A DNA stretch of 11,579 bases, taken from NCBI GenBank assembly GCA_031259095.1, contig JAIRLW010000120.1, positions 1 through 11,579 of the forward strand, read 5' to 3'. The translations under genes were made by a program, and so were the position numbers. Origin of the DNA: Planctomycetaceae bacterium (GTDB lineage Bacteria; Planctomycetota; Planctomycetia; Pirellulales; Thermoguttaceae). Within the stretch, counting starts at the first letter, position 1. The number at the start of each line of letters is the position of its first letter. Shown here piece by piece: positions 1 through 6,319 of the stretch. A model generated the notes under the pieces. The model worked only from the letters and a program-made list of their open reading frames with translations. It searched no databases and had not been told where the DNA came from.

Positions 1-76
1 GTCTAAAGACTATGATGTGTGATTGTTTAAGATTTAGTTCTATTTTATCAAAAATTTTACAACAAAGGAATGATTT

Positions 77-205
77 ATGCCTAACAGATCAGATTGGCTT
101 CCTGCTCCGCGTGCGGATCAGATTTTGATAGCGAAGGATTGGTTGCTCATTTTGAGCCATCCGATGCCGTCTTGGGGACCCCTGTTCTCAACAATTATTC
201 CTTAG
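77..205 (+). pseudogene. 42-codon ORF, probable truncated N-terminal gene remnant
   Basis: The reading frame starts at ATG 77 behind AAAGGA (65-70), a reasonable ribosome binding site 6-7 bases upstream, and stops at TAG 203. The peptide begins MPNRSDWLPAPRADQI and ends at SWGPLFSTIIP. The opening NRSDWLP resembles the start of longer hypothetical proteins I have seen in gut bacteria, but I cannot name a family. A good start signal with so short a product, next to a repeat block, suggests the 5' end of a gene whose remainder was lost. It could instead be a genuine small protein or a chance ORF. No domain, membrane segment or signal peptide is visible. Confidence 0.35.
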
Positions 206-228
206 AAAGGCGGCAATACCGACAAACC

Positions 229-299
229 TTTGTCCCAATGATCCCTAAAGTCCCAATTGTCCCTTAGATCAAGGGACATTAGGGACAAATGATTTTTCA
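229..299. repeat. GTCCC-rich palindromic repeat, copy A
   Basis: The block is built from repeated TGTCCC / AGTCCC / GGGACA words. It contains a perfect hairpin, TGTCCCTT (258-265) with AAGGGACA (271-278) around a 5-base loop, inside a wider imperfect arm pair (229-239 with 278-289). Its reverse complement aligns with 4147-4220, sharing TGAAAAATCA, then TTTGT(C/T)CCTAATGTCCCT, then AAGGGAC and TTTAGGGA. It lies just past the 3' end of the kinase gene on the minus strand, but has no T-run, so it is not a typical intrinsic terminator. Confidence 0.7.
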
Positions 300-306
300 A
301 TCAAAA

Positions 307-320
307 TTTTAGAGATTCCC
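307..320 (+). repeat. TTTTAGAGATTCCC word, copy 1
   Basis: This is one of four intergenic copies of a short word with consensus TTTTTAGAGATTCCC; the others are at 4569-4583, 8409-8423 and 9026-9038. Here it sits 5 bases beyond the stop codon of the minus-strand kinase gene. Function unknown. Confidence 0.5.
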
Positions 321-325
321 GAAAA

Positions 326-1228
326 TTAAAACGACGCCATTTTTCGGAATTGGTCGAGCCGCCGGTCAATTTCAGCACGGTTAATTTCTTTGTATCGGTC
401 AAGACCGAAACCTTCGACGCAAAAACTGGCAACCAATGTTCCATAAACTAAAGCGTTTTTAATTGTTTCGTTGTCGAGATTTCCTTTTGAAGCGATGTAC
501 CCCATCATTCCGCCGGCAAATGAATCTCCGGCTCCCGTTGGGTCAACCACTTTTTCTGTTGGAAACGCCGGAACAAGATAGGTTTCGTATTCACTGATGA
601 ACATTGCGCCGTGTTCCCCTTTTTTGACGACCGCAAATTTGGGTCCTAAATTCAGAATTTTTTTCGCTGCCGTAATCGTATTGAGTTCACCGGTCAACAT
701 TTTTGCTTCACTGTCATTCAACACAAGCCCGTCAATACGTTTGAGTAAGGCGTCGAGATCATTTCGGGCAATATTGATCCAGAGGTTCATCGTGTCCGCA
801 ACAACAAGATCAGCGCCTTGAATTTGGTCTAAGGCAATAAGTCCGGTGGAAGGAGCGCCGTTAGCCAGAAACACAAATTGGGCACGCCGAAAAGCATCCG
901 GTAATTTGGGTTGGAAATGACCGAGTACATTGAGTTGTGTGTCCAGCGTATCGCGGTCATTCATATTTTCGCGGTATTTGCCGCTCCATCGAAATGTTTT
1001 TCCTCCGGGAACAATTTCAAGTCCCGATGTATCAACTCCTTGTTTGCGAAACATTTCGGTGTATTCGGGAGACCAATCATCGCCGACCACTCCAACCATC
1101 TGAACCGCTCCGAAAAAACTTGCGGCATAAGCAAAAAAGGGAGCCGAACCGCCAAGAATATTTTCCCGTTTTGCGGTTGGTGTTTCGATAGTGTCAAACG
1201 CAACAGAACCAATTACTAATAAAGTCAT
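326..1228 (-). CDS. PfkB/ribokinase-family carbohydrate kinase
   Basis: The 300-residue product is an ATP-dependent kinase of the ribokinase fold, predicted to be cytoplasmic and to phosphorylate a sugar or nucleoside hydroxyl. Visible motifs are the N-terminal GGSAP (residues 26-30, substrate side), NDSEAKML (171-178), VVKKGEHGAM (200-209) and DPTGAGD (229-235), which carries the anion hole and the catalytic Asp. The length is normal for the family. The frame stays open 40 codons upstream to an ATG at 1348, but those residues (hydrophobic, unlike the family) are outside the fold, and family members begin like MTLLVIGSVAFDT, so I place the start at 1228. No strong Shine-Dalgarno precedes it. 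A candidate promoter lies at 1278-1306. The gene stands alone and the substrate cannot be read from sequence; sugar kinase or adenosine-kinase-like activity are both possible. Confidence 0.9.
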   Translation of the reverse strand: MTLLVIGSVAFDTIETPTAKRENILGGSAPFFAYAASFFGAVQMVGVVGDDWSPEYTEMFRKQGVDTSGLEIVPGGKTFRWSGKYRENMNDRDTLDTQLNVLGHFQPKLPDAFRRAQFVFLANGAPSTGLIALDQIQGADLVVADTMNLWINIARNDLDALLKRIDGLVLNDSEAKMLTGELNTITAAKKILNLGPKFAVVKKGEHGAMFISEYETYLVPAFPTEKVVDPTGAGDSFAGGMMGYIASKGNLDNETIKNALVYGTLVASFCVEGFGLDRYKEINRAEIDRRLDQFRKMASF

Positions 1229-1277
1229 GTTAGTTTCGATTAAATTATTTAAAGGTTGAATTTTCCAGCCGATGACC

Positions 1278-1306
1278 GTTATACTAAATACTAATTTCGG
1301 CAACAA
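1278..1306 (-). promoter_or_regulatory. candidate sigma-70 promoter of the PfkB kinase gene
   Basis: Read on the minus strand, TTGTTG (1301-1306) and TATAAC (1278-1283) are separated by 17 bases and point to the kinase start at 1228. This gives a leader of about 40 bases and supports the shorter start, because the longer ORF would begin upstream of this promoter. Sequence match only. Confidence 0.4.
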
Positions 1307-1439
1307 CACCATAATCGGTAAAATGTTATATTGCGCGTTTAACGTCAATATTTTGTGCTGATTGCTTTTACCTGATCATTGAGTGTCATCAAACGGCATC
1401 GTTAAACAAAACAGTATTTTAACGGAATTATTAAATTGA

Positions 1440-1735
1440 TTCAAGAGATATACTTTGAACGGACGGCAATTGACGCCGCCTTCTGTTCCGGCTATCCGAC
1501 CGGCTATCCGATTTTCTGCCGAACACAGAGGCAAGTCGGCTATCGCCGATGCGACTGTGGGTGAAAACCCTTTGGCAAAAGGCCGCCCGCCACCAACTAT
1601 CCGCCCAATTCCGACGCAATGTTTCGGCGGATTGTTACGGACTCCCCTATCGGGACAAAAAATACAACAACACCGCTTTCAAATCGAATCACTGGATAAT
1701 GACGATTGAAAAATTATTTATCCTTAATTAATCCT
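1440..1735. other. GC-richer intergenic island, nature unknown
   Basis: This stretch is clearly richer in G and C than the flanking AT-rich spacer. It holds a perfect 12-bp tandem duplication, CCGGCTATCCGA at 1488-1499 and 1500-1511, a related hairpin TCGGC-TATC-GCCGA near 1535-1548, and a further small stem CCTTT-GGCA-AAAGG. Overlapping ORFs of 60-84 codons exist on both strands, but none has a recognisable domain, a convincing ribosome binding site or protein-like composition, so I call no gene. It could be a decayed gene, a dispersed repeat or a structured RNA. Confidence 0.4.
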
Positions 1736-1827
1736 ACGCTGTCCTGAAATTTTAAGGACATGAGAAACGATAAAGACTAAAAAGACAATCTTCCGGTTCG
1801 AAAAACCAATCTTTTTTTCAGTAACGC

Positions 1828-1855
1828 TTGACAGATTTCTTTCTTTCACTACAAT
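1828..1855 (+). promoter_or_regulatory. sigma-70 promoter of the flavodoxin gene
   Basis: TTGACA (1828-1833, consensus -35) and TACAAT (1850-1855, one mismatch to the -10 consensus) are 16 bases apart. Transcription would start near 1862 and give a leader of about 50 bases. No operator-like palindrome overlaps it, so the gene looks strongly and perhaps constitutively expressed. Confidence 0.75.
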
Positions 1856-1910
1856 AAGTCAAAGTTTTAAACTCAAAACACATTTTTAACCAAAAGAAAG
1901 GAATTTCACC

Positions 1911-2330
1911 ATGAAAATCTCCATCGTGTATTGGTCTGGAACCGGTAACACCGAAGCAATGGCAAAATTAATTCAGGAAGGAGCAGTTTCCGCCGGAGCG
2001 GAAGTTGTTTTGAAAGAAGTTGCCAAAGCGGATGTTGCCGATGTTGCTAATGTCGATGTGGCGTTTCTCGGTTGCCCTTCTATGGGGTCCGAAGAATTGG
2101 AAGAAGGAGAATTTGCACCGTTTATTTCTTCCATCGAAGGTCAAGTTAGCGGTAAAAAATTGGCGTTGTTCGGCTCCTACGGTTGGGGCGACGGTCAATG
2201 GATGCGCGACTGGGAAGAACGGATGAAAAAAGCCGGCGCGGTTCTTGTTGCCGAATCATTGATTGTCAACGAAGCTCCCGCCGGTGATGACATCGAAAAA
2301 TGCAAATCTTTTGGAAAATCAGTTGCGTAA
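1911..2330 (+). CDS. short-chain flavodoxin
   Basis: The 139-residue product is a cytoplasmic FMN-binding electron carrier that can replace ferredoxin as a low-potential donor. The phosphate-binding loop SGTGNTEAMA is at residues 9-18, the first flavin loop is GCPSMGSEELEE at 54-65, and the second is FGSYGWGDGQWMRDW at about 87-101, with the aromatic residues that stack on the isoalloxazine. Length and wording match the short-chain flavodoxins of Clostridium and Megasphaera, without the long-chain insertion. AAAGGA at 1898-1902 precedes the ATG by about 8 bases. A near-consensus promoter lies upstream and a strong terminator downstream, so this is a single-gene transcript. Its presence fits an anaerobic lifestyle; the partner enzyme is not in the window. 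Confidence 0.95.
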   Translation: MKISIVYWSGTGNTEAMAKLIQEGAVSAGAEVVLKEVAKADVADVANVDVAFLGCPSMGSEELEEGEFAPFISSIEGQVSGKKLALFGSYGWGDGQWMRDWEERMKKAGAVLVAESLIVNEAPAGDDIEKCKSFGKSVA

Positions 2331-2361
2331 ACAACTGTTTCCTTGAAGCAAAACTCTTGCC

Positions 2362-2401
2362 AAAACCGGACAATGTTATATTGCGTTGTCCGGTTTTTTT
2401 T
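2362..2401 (+). terminator. intrinsic terminator after the flavodoxin gene
   Basis: AAAACCGGACAA (2362-2373) pairs perfectly with TTGTCCGGTTTT (2386-2397) around a 12-base loop, and the 3' arm runs into a T-tract interrupted by one G (2394-2408). It lies 31 bases after the flavodoxin stop. Confidence 0.9.
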
Positions 2402-2426
2402 GTTTTTTTGTCCTCCTGATTTGCTC

Positions 2427-2455
2427 TTGCAATAAATTGACAAATTTTCTATACT
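2427..2455 (+). promoter_or_regulatory. candidate promoter of the exported-protein gene
   Basis: TTGCAA (2427-2432) and TATACT (2450-2455) are 17 bases apart. It lies directly behind the flavodoxin terminator and about 70 bases before the start at 2526. A TTGACA at 2437-2442 is only 7 bases from the same -10 and is not usable with it. Confidence 0.5.
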
Positions 2456-2511
2456 CTGCCGTTTATTTTGTGTCAAAGCATGTTTTTAAGGCATGATTTC
2501 AACATTTCGAT

Positions 2512-2515
2512 GGAG
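2512..2515 (+). promoter_or_regulatory. ribosome binding site GGAG that decides the start at 2526
   Basis: GGAG at 2512-2515 is 10 bases before ATG 2526. The in-frame ATG at 2493 has only AAGG one base upstream, too close to serve. The shorter start also gives a cleaner signal peptide. Confidence 0.55.
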
Positions 2516-2525
2516 TGATTTTTTC

Positions 2526-3881
2526 ATGTGTTCTCGATTTTTTATCGGATTGTTTTTGATTTCCGGTTTGTTGTTAACATTCCAGAATCCTGTTGAGGCT
2601 CAGCAAACGCAACTTACGTCGCCGGAAACTGTTGCGCCAAAACAGTTGCAACCGTTAGCCTCTGCCGCCGTAACGCCTACAGATCAAACAGTTGCCGATC
2701 CTGCCGCAACAAAATCCGGACGACGTGTTCGTTCACGGGACAACAAACTGGGAGATCGGGTTGCCAAAATCACGACGGATTTGGAAAAACTTCCTCAATC
2801 GCATGGTCAATTTTGGCGAGAATACGATATTACGCCTTACACAAAAGGACGTAATTTTCCGGCAACCGTTCAGCCGGAACAAACGATTGTCGATTGGATT
2901 TTACGCCAGATAGGAATCAAAGCATGGCATTCATCGCCGTTTGGAACCCTAACCGCTGATTCCGAAAAACTTTACGTTTATCATACCCAAGAGGTTCAAC
3001 TGATGGTCGCGGATATTGTGGATCGGTTTGTAGATACTCAATTTTTTAATGAATCGTGTACGGTTCGTATGATTTCGTTGTCGCGACCGGATTGGATTGC
3101 CAAAGGACATCCGTATTTACGTCCAATGCAGATTGCTAGTCCGGGAGTTCAAGGGTGGATTTTGGAAAGAGCAGGAGCACAAGCATTGTTGCAGGAACTG
3201 GCGCGCCGGACTGATTTTAAAGACATCGCTCCGCCGCAATTCCTGATACCAAACGGAATCGAACATAATGTTGTTTCAAAAAAACAGAGAACCTATCTTC
3301 GGGACGTGCAAATCAATTCCGCAACACTCAACGGTTATGCGGAAGATCGGGTAACGATTGAAGAAGGATTTAGAATTTCGTTTGTACCGCTTTCTTCTCT
3401 GGACAGTTTGGATATTGAGGCAACAATCAAGTTGGATATTGTCCAGATTGAAAAGATGATTCCGCTCATGATTGACGCGCCGACAGCAACGAATCCGCGT
3501 CAACGTATTCAGATTGAATCTCCACAGGTGGCCTGTTTTAAGTTGGACGAAATGATTCGTTGGCCCAAAAATAAGATTTTACTTTTGGATTTAGGAACGA
3601 TTCCGCTCCCAAACATCTCGGAACAAACAGAATCGCAAAACTTTTTTTCCGGTTTCGCAAAAAATATCGTACCATCAAGCCGAGCGAATGTTTTATTGTT
3701 TATCGAATGTGTTAACGGTAACAGTGTTGCGATACCGACATTACCGATTCAGTCTCAATCACAACAAACGGTAACATCGCCGCCGTTGCCCAACGGTCAG
3801 CCGACAATTCCGACAACCTCGCCAAACCGGCACGGAACTGCCATTGGTTCCAACTCTTTCTATTGGCAGGGAATTCATTGA
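2526..3881 (+). CDS. exported protein of unknown function, possibly secretin-like
   Basis: The product has 451 residues from ATG 2526 (462 if the ATG at 2493 is used). It opens with a classical signal peptide: MCSRFF, a hydrophobic core IGLFLISGLLLTF, and a likely cleavage after VEA, near residue 25. A Pro/Gln/Thr-rich linker and a basic patch (KSGRRVRSR) follow, then a mixed alpha/beta body. The part around YVYHTQEVQLMVADIVDRF resembles the 'test for redundancy then partner-residue' turn of secretin N-domains, and EEGFRISFVPLSSLDSLDIE resembles the G-x-x-x-x-V-P strand of secretin beta domains, but I cannot assign a family. The C-terminal 50 residues are Gln/Ser/Pro/Thr-rich and low in complexity. 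It has its own promoter and lies before tRNA-Pro with no clear terminator. Periplasmic or envelope location is inferred from the signal peptide. Confidence 0.8.
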   Translation: MCSRFFIGLFLISGLLLTFQNPVEAQQTQLTSPETVAPKQLQPLASAAVTPTDQTVADPAATKSGRRVRSRDNKLGDRVAKITTDLEKLPQSHGQFWREYDITPYTKGRNFPATVQPEQTIVDWILRQIGIKAWHSSPFGTLTADSEKLYVYHTQEVQLMVADIVDRFVDTQFFNESCTVRMISLSRPDWIAKGHPYLRPMQIASPGVQGWILERAGAQALLQELARRTDFKDIAPPQFLIPNGIEHNVVSKKQRTYLRDVQINSATLNGYAEDRVTIEEGFRISFVPLSSLDSLDIEATIKLDIVQIEKMIPLMIDAPTATNPRQRIQIESPQVACFKLDEMIRWPKNKILLLDLGTIPLPNISEQTESQNFFSGFAKNIVPSSRANVLLFIECVNGNSVAIPTLPIQSQSQQTVTSPPLPNGQPTIPTTSPNRHGTAIGSNSFYWQGIH

Positions 3882-3925
3882 GGGGCTTGCGTAAAGCCGG
3901 AATTGATGTAAACTACTCACTCGGT

Positions 3926-3957
3926 AAATTTATTAATAAATTAATAAATTAATAAAC
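3926..3957. repeat. AT-only tandem repeat upstream of tRNA-Pro
   Basis: The 8-base unit TTAATAAA is repeated about three to four times in a purely A/T stretch ending 17 bases before the tRNA. It may ease DNA melting at the tRNA promoter or be simple slippage. A similar tandem of ATTAATCA lies at 8317-8342 upstream of dxs. Confidence 0.6.
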
Positions 3958-3973
3958 TAAAAAATTAAAAAAA

Positions 3974-4048
3974 CGGGGCGTGGCGCAGCCTGGCTAGCGC
4001 GCCTGCTTTGGGAGCAGGAAGTCGCAGGTTCAAATCCTGTCGCCCCGA
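3974..4048 (+). tRNA. tRNA-Pro, anticodon TGG
   Basis: The 75-base gene folds as a full cloverleaf. The acceptor stem is CGGGGCG (3974-3980) with CGCCCCG (4041-4047) and discriminator A. The anticodon arm is CCTGC-TTTGGGA-GCAGG (4002-4018), with anticodon TGG at 4009-4011. The T arm is GCAGG-TTCAAAT-CCTGT with one G-U pair at its base. The 5'-terminal C is typical of bacterial tRNA-Pro. The CCA end is not encoded and must be added by the nucleotidyltransferase. This isoacceptor reads CCA and CCG, and usually the other proline codons by wobble. Confidence 0.97.
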
Positions 4049-4146
4049 TTAAAGAAAATGCCTTGAAAATTAAATGTTTTCATGGTCTCTTTTAATTTTT
4101 CGTCTTGTCTGGAAAACAACCTTATTTTTTTAACCACAACGTTTTC

Positions 4147-4220
4147 TGAAAAATCAACATCATTTGTTCCTAATGTCCCTATAAAAAGGGACTTTAGGGA
4201 CGAGAGGGACTAATGGGACA
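4147..4220. repeat. GTCCC-rich palindromic repeat, copy B
   Basis: This is the inverse-orientation relative of copy A at 229-299. It keeps TGAAAAATCA (4147-4156), TTTGTTCCTAATGTCCCT (4163-4180), a hairpin of GTCCCT (4175-4180) with AGGGAC (4187-4192), and several further AGGGAC words. The loops differ, while the GTCCC/GGGAC arms are kept. Confidence 0.7.
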
Positions 4221-4242
4221 TTAAGTAAAATAATTAAAAATC

Positions 4243-4550
4243 TTGTAATATATCAGTGGAATTTTTGTTTGAGGTTAAAAAAGTATTTGCCCTGAAAGGG
4301 CAATAGGATTTTTTACTGAATAGCCTACCCCAACGGGGTAGGTTCAAGGACCATCACCAACCGAAGCCCTGAAAGGGCGTCAAGATTATAAACGGTTTGT
4401 CATTTATCAATATTCCCGTTGCCCTTTCAGGGCGTTGGGTTGGCGCGGGGATTTTTGACCTACCCCGTTGGGGTAGGCTATTCAGTAAAAAATCTTGACG
4501 CCCCTTTCGGGGCTAATATAAAAAATAAAAATTCCACTGATATATTACAA
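4243..4550. repeat. 308-bp nested palindromic element (two head-to-head REP-like units)
   Basis: The outer arms are a perfect 24-bp inverted repeat (4243-4266 with 4527-4550; core TGTAATATATCAGTGG). Inside, a perfect 36-bp inverted repeat joins 4308-4343 to 4458-4493, and each arm holds its own 19-base palindrome, CCTACCCCAACGGGGTAGG or its complement. Four small hairpins complete the symmetry: GCCCTGAAAGGGC at 4289-4301 and 4366-4378, its complement at 4421-4433, and GCCCCTTTCGGGGC at 4500-4513. Each half has the order outer arm, GCCC hairpin, CCTACCCC palindrome, GCCC hairpin, with about 42 bases between halves. AATC flanks both ends (4239-4242, 4551-4554), a possible 4-bp target duplication. 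No transposase is present, so it would be a non-autonomous element moved in trans, if mobile at all. Confidence 0.85.
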
Positions 4551-4568
4551 AATCTTTTGGCAAAGATA

Positions 4569-4583
4569 TTTTTAGAGACTCCC
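4569..4583 (+). repeat. TTTTTAGAGACTCCC word, copy 2
   Basis: The second copy of the dispersed word. It lies 12 bases beyond the stop codon of the minus-strand metallopeptidase gene, the same relation as copy 1 has to the kinase gene. Confidence 0.5.
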
Positions 4584-4595
4584 AATTATAGATTG

Positions 4596-6032
4596 TTACT
4601 CTTGATTCTCTGTTAATTTAATTGTTACAGAACCGTTGTTGTCGAAAAGTTCCGACGGAAAATCATTGATCCGAAAAAATAATTCACCGGAAACATCGGT
4701 TGTCCACTTTTCGCCGTAACCGATTTTTTTCGGTACTGAAAATCCGATACCTGCTGTTTCTTTTTTGACGGTACGATGTTCTGCGTTATCGGGAACTATT
4801 GTTGCTAAAAGTGTTCCGATAGGAATATTGTGATAATAACGAAGTGTGATCCCGTTGGGTTCTGAATACCAGATTTTCGGTTTTTCGGCGAGTTGAAATC
4901 GTCCGGAAGCGGTGAAACGATAAGTTTTTCCCTGTTCCAGCCGTATTCCCGAACTTTGCCAACCTTTGTCCGCTTGAATTGGACACTGAAATTCTCTTGC
5001 TGAAATTGCCGAAAATGCTTGGGCGTTTTTATTATAATTAATTCTTGTCCGTTCAAAATCATAACCGTAATCGAGATTGGCGATAAAATCGAGCCAGTCG
5101 TTATTGAGATGATCCATGATTTCCTGCCGATTCCATTGCGGCGATTCGTTTTGAATTTTTTGGACTAATAATTCTGTAAAATGGTTGGCAATACTATCCG
5201 GTTTACCGTACAGTTTCCAAGCGGTCTGACGAAAAGCGGTTTGATAACGCGGGTGATTCTCACAAAACGCGGCAAACGCCCAACTCCAACCATAAGCGGT
5301 ATTTTCATCATAATCTTCCGATTCCAGTTCGAACACATGTTGAATCGTTCGGAAATGATTCTTTGTGAAATCGTTACGAACAATTTCGATACGTCCCCAA
5401 CCGGATAATTCGTTACGTGATATTGGAAAACAGGCGGCGGTTAAGAGTTTATTTTCCCAGCGGTGAGTGGCGAGTAATTCGGCGGTTCCTTCGCGGTACC
5501 AAGCCGGTCCCCAAACCCCAAACGCATAACCCATAAACGTATGAACTCCTTCGTGAAGCAGAAGATGACGCCGATAATATTCACTGTCGGGATTCCGTAC
5601 CCAAATCCGGCAACGCAGCGCATAACCGTTGCGTAAATTAGAAACCTGACGAACCGCGCCGCTCGGTTTGAATTTTTCAAAATCGTCAATCAAAAATCCT
5701 TCGACTTTAAACGTTTCATAATTCTGGCGATTTAGTTCAAAGTAACGGCAAAGTAGAGGAATGAGTTGATCAAAAAGTTTCGGTAAATTATCGACTTGTT
5801 CGGAGGCGGGAAGATCGGTATAAAGAATCAAGTGTTTACTTTCAAGACGGCGGATTCCATTTTGTTTCAGCAATAATTCGTCAACCGGAATTTCCTGCGT
5901 CCAATTTTTACGAATTTCTCTGCCGAAACGTTCCGCAACACTTGGAGAAATTTCCTCCGCCAAAAAATTTATTTCGGGAAAAATCCCACAATACAGAAAA
6001 GTAATAAGAAAAAGAAAACGATATTGTAACAT
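4596..6032 (-). CDS. secreted gluzincin-like metallopeptidase with PA-IL-like C-terminal domain
   Basis: The 478-residue product starts with a signal peptide (hydrophobic residues 4-18, likely cleavage near LAEE, 24-27). The catalytic region carries the zinc motif HEGVH at 160-164 (HExxH), and WYREGTAELLA at 178-188 supplies the probable third ligand, Glu181 or Glu185, the arrangement of gluzincin (MA-clan) peptidases. All residues needed for activity appear present. Residues about 345-475 form a second domain: GWQSSGIRLEQGKTYRFTASGR, followed by IPIGTLLATI. This pattern resembles the PA-IL galactose-lectin fold that planctomycetes attach to secreted enzymes, so it may bind carbohydrate. The pairing suggests a protease held on glycosylated substrate or cell-surface polysaccharide; that role is inferred. 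No strong Shine-Dalgarno is seen and it is not in an operon. Confidence 0.82.
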   Translation of the reverse strand: MLQYRFLFLITFLYCGIFPEINFLAEEISPSVAERFGREIRKNWTQEIPVDELLLKQNGIRRLESKHLILYTDLPASEQVDNLPKLFDQLIPLLCRYFELNRQNYETFKVEGFLIDDFEKFKPSGAVRQVSNLRNGYALRCRIWVRNPDSEYYRRHLLLHEGVHTFMGYAFGVWGPAWYREGTAELLATHRWENKLLTAACFPISRNELSGWGRIEIVRNDFTKNHFRTIQHVFELESEDYDENTAYGWSWAFAAFCENHPRYQTAFRQTAWKLYGKPDSIANHFTELLVQKIQNESPQWNRQEIMDHLNNDWLDFIANLDYGYDFERTRINYNKNAQAFSAISAREFQCPIQADKGWQSSGIRLEQGKTYRFTASGRFQLAEKPKIWYSEPNGITLRYYHNIPIGTLLATIVPDNAEHRTVKKETAGIGFSVPKKIGYGEKWTTDVSGELFFRINDFPSELFDNNGSVTIKLTENQE

Positions 6033-6084
6033 AACATGCTCTGCTTTGTAACCGTCTATTTTTATTAACCGCCGAACACATGGA

Positions 6085-6108
6085 CAAAATAATCCGCAGA
6101 TTATTTTG
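6085..6108. repeat. perfect 10-bp hairpin of a CCGCAGATTA repeat
   Basis: CAAAATAATC (6085-6094) pairs with GATTATTTTG (6099-6108) around the loop CGCA. The word TAATC(C/T)GCGGA recurs inverted at 6304-6315 close to the dxs stop, and CAGCGGATTTT appears at 6150-6160. The hairpin has no following T-run in either direction, so a terminator is unlikely. Confidence 0.6.
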
Positions 6109-6176
6109 AGGGATTTTATAATGATGATATAAACATAATTGTAATTATTCAGCGGATTTTTTCATACTGATTTTTA

Positions 6177-6263
6177 ACTACGAAATACACGAAGAGACAC
6201 GAAAAGGAGATTTCTATTTTTTATTTTTTAAAACCTTTCGTGAATATTCGTGTTTTTCGTAGT
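6177..6263. repeat. imperfect inverted repeat with CACGAA/TTCGTG words
   Basis: The left arm, ACTACGAAATACACGAA (6177-6193) continuing to 6207, matches the reverse complement of 6234-6263 with few differences, around an AT-rich loop of 26 bases. It is a REP-like intergenic palindrome between dxs and the metallopeptidase gene. Similar CACGAA-type repeats are, to my recollection, common in environmental and gut bacterial genomes; the copy number in this genome is unknown. Confidence 0.7.
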
Positions 6264-6319
6264 GAACATAAAAATAATTTAAAAACAATTTGTGAAAATC
6301 AGCGTAATCTGCGGACTGC

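Noticed and set aside
1229..1348. A longer N-terminus for the PfkB kinase from ATG 1348.
   Set aside because: The extra 40 residues lie outside the family fold, and a candidate promoter at 1278-1306 lies inside that extension, so it would not be transcribed.
1431..1731. Small ORFs of 60-84 codons on both strands as real genes.
   Set aside because: They overlap one another in three frames, lack ribosome binding sites and known domains, and one is rich in Arg/Ser in the manner of a random GC-rich frame.
2437..2455. TTGACA with TATACT as a promoter.
   Set aside because: The spacing is only 7 bases. The TTGCAA at 2427-2432 has the proper 17-base spacing to the same -10.
3926..3957. A CRISPR or iteron array.
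   Set aside because: The tandem unit is 8 bases of pure A/T with no spacers and no replication gene nearby; slippage is simpler.
4419..4616. A 65-codon plus-strand ORF (begins MPFQGVGLARG) as a gene.
   Set aside because: It is translated almost entirely from the palindromic repeat, has no ribosome binding site, and runs into the 3' end of the metallopeptidase gene. Similar repeat-derived peptides are common false annotations.
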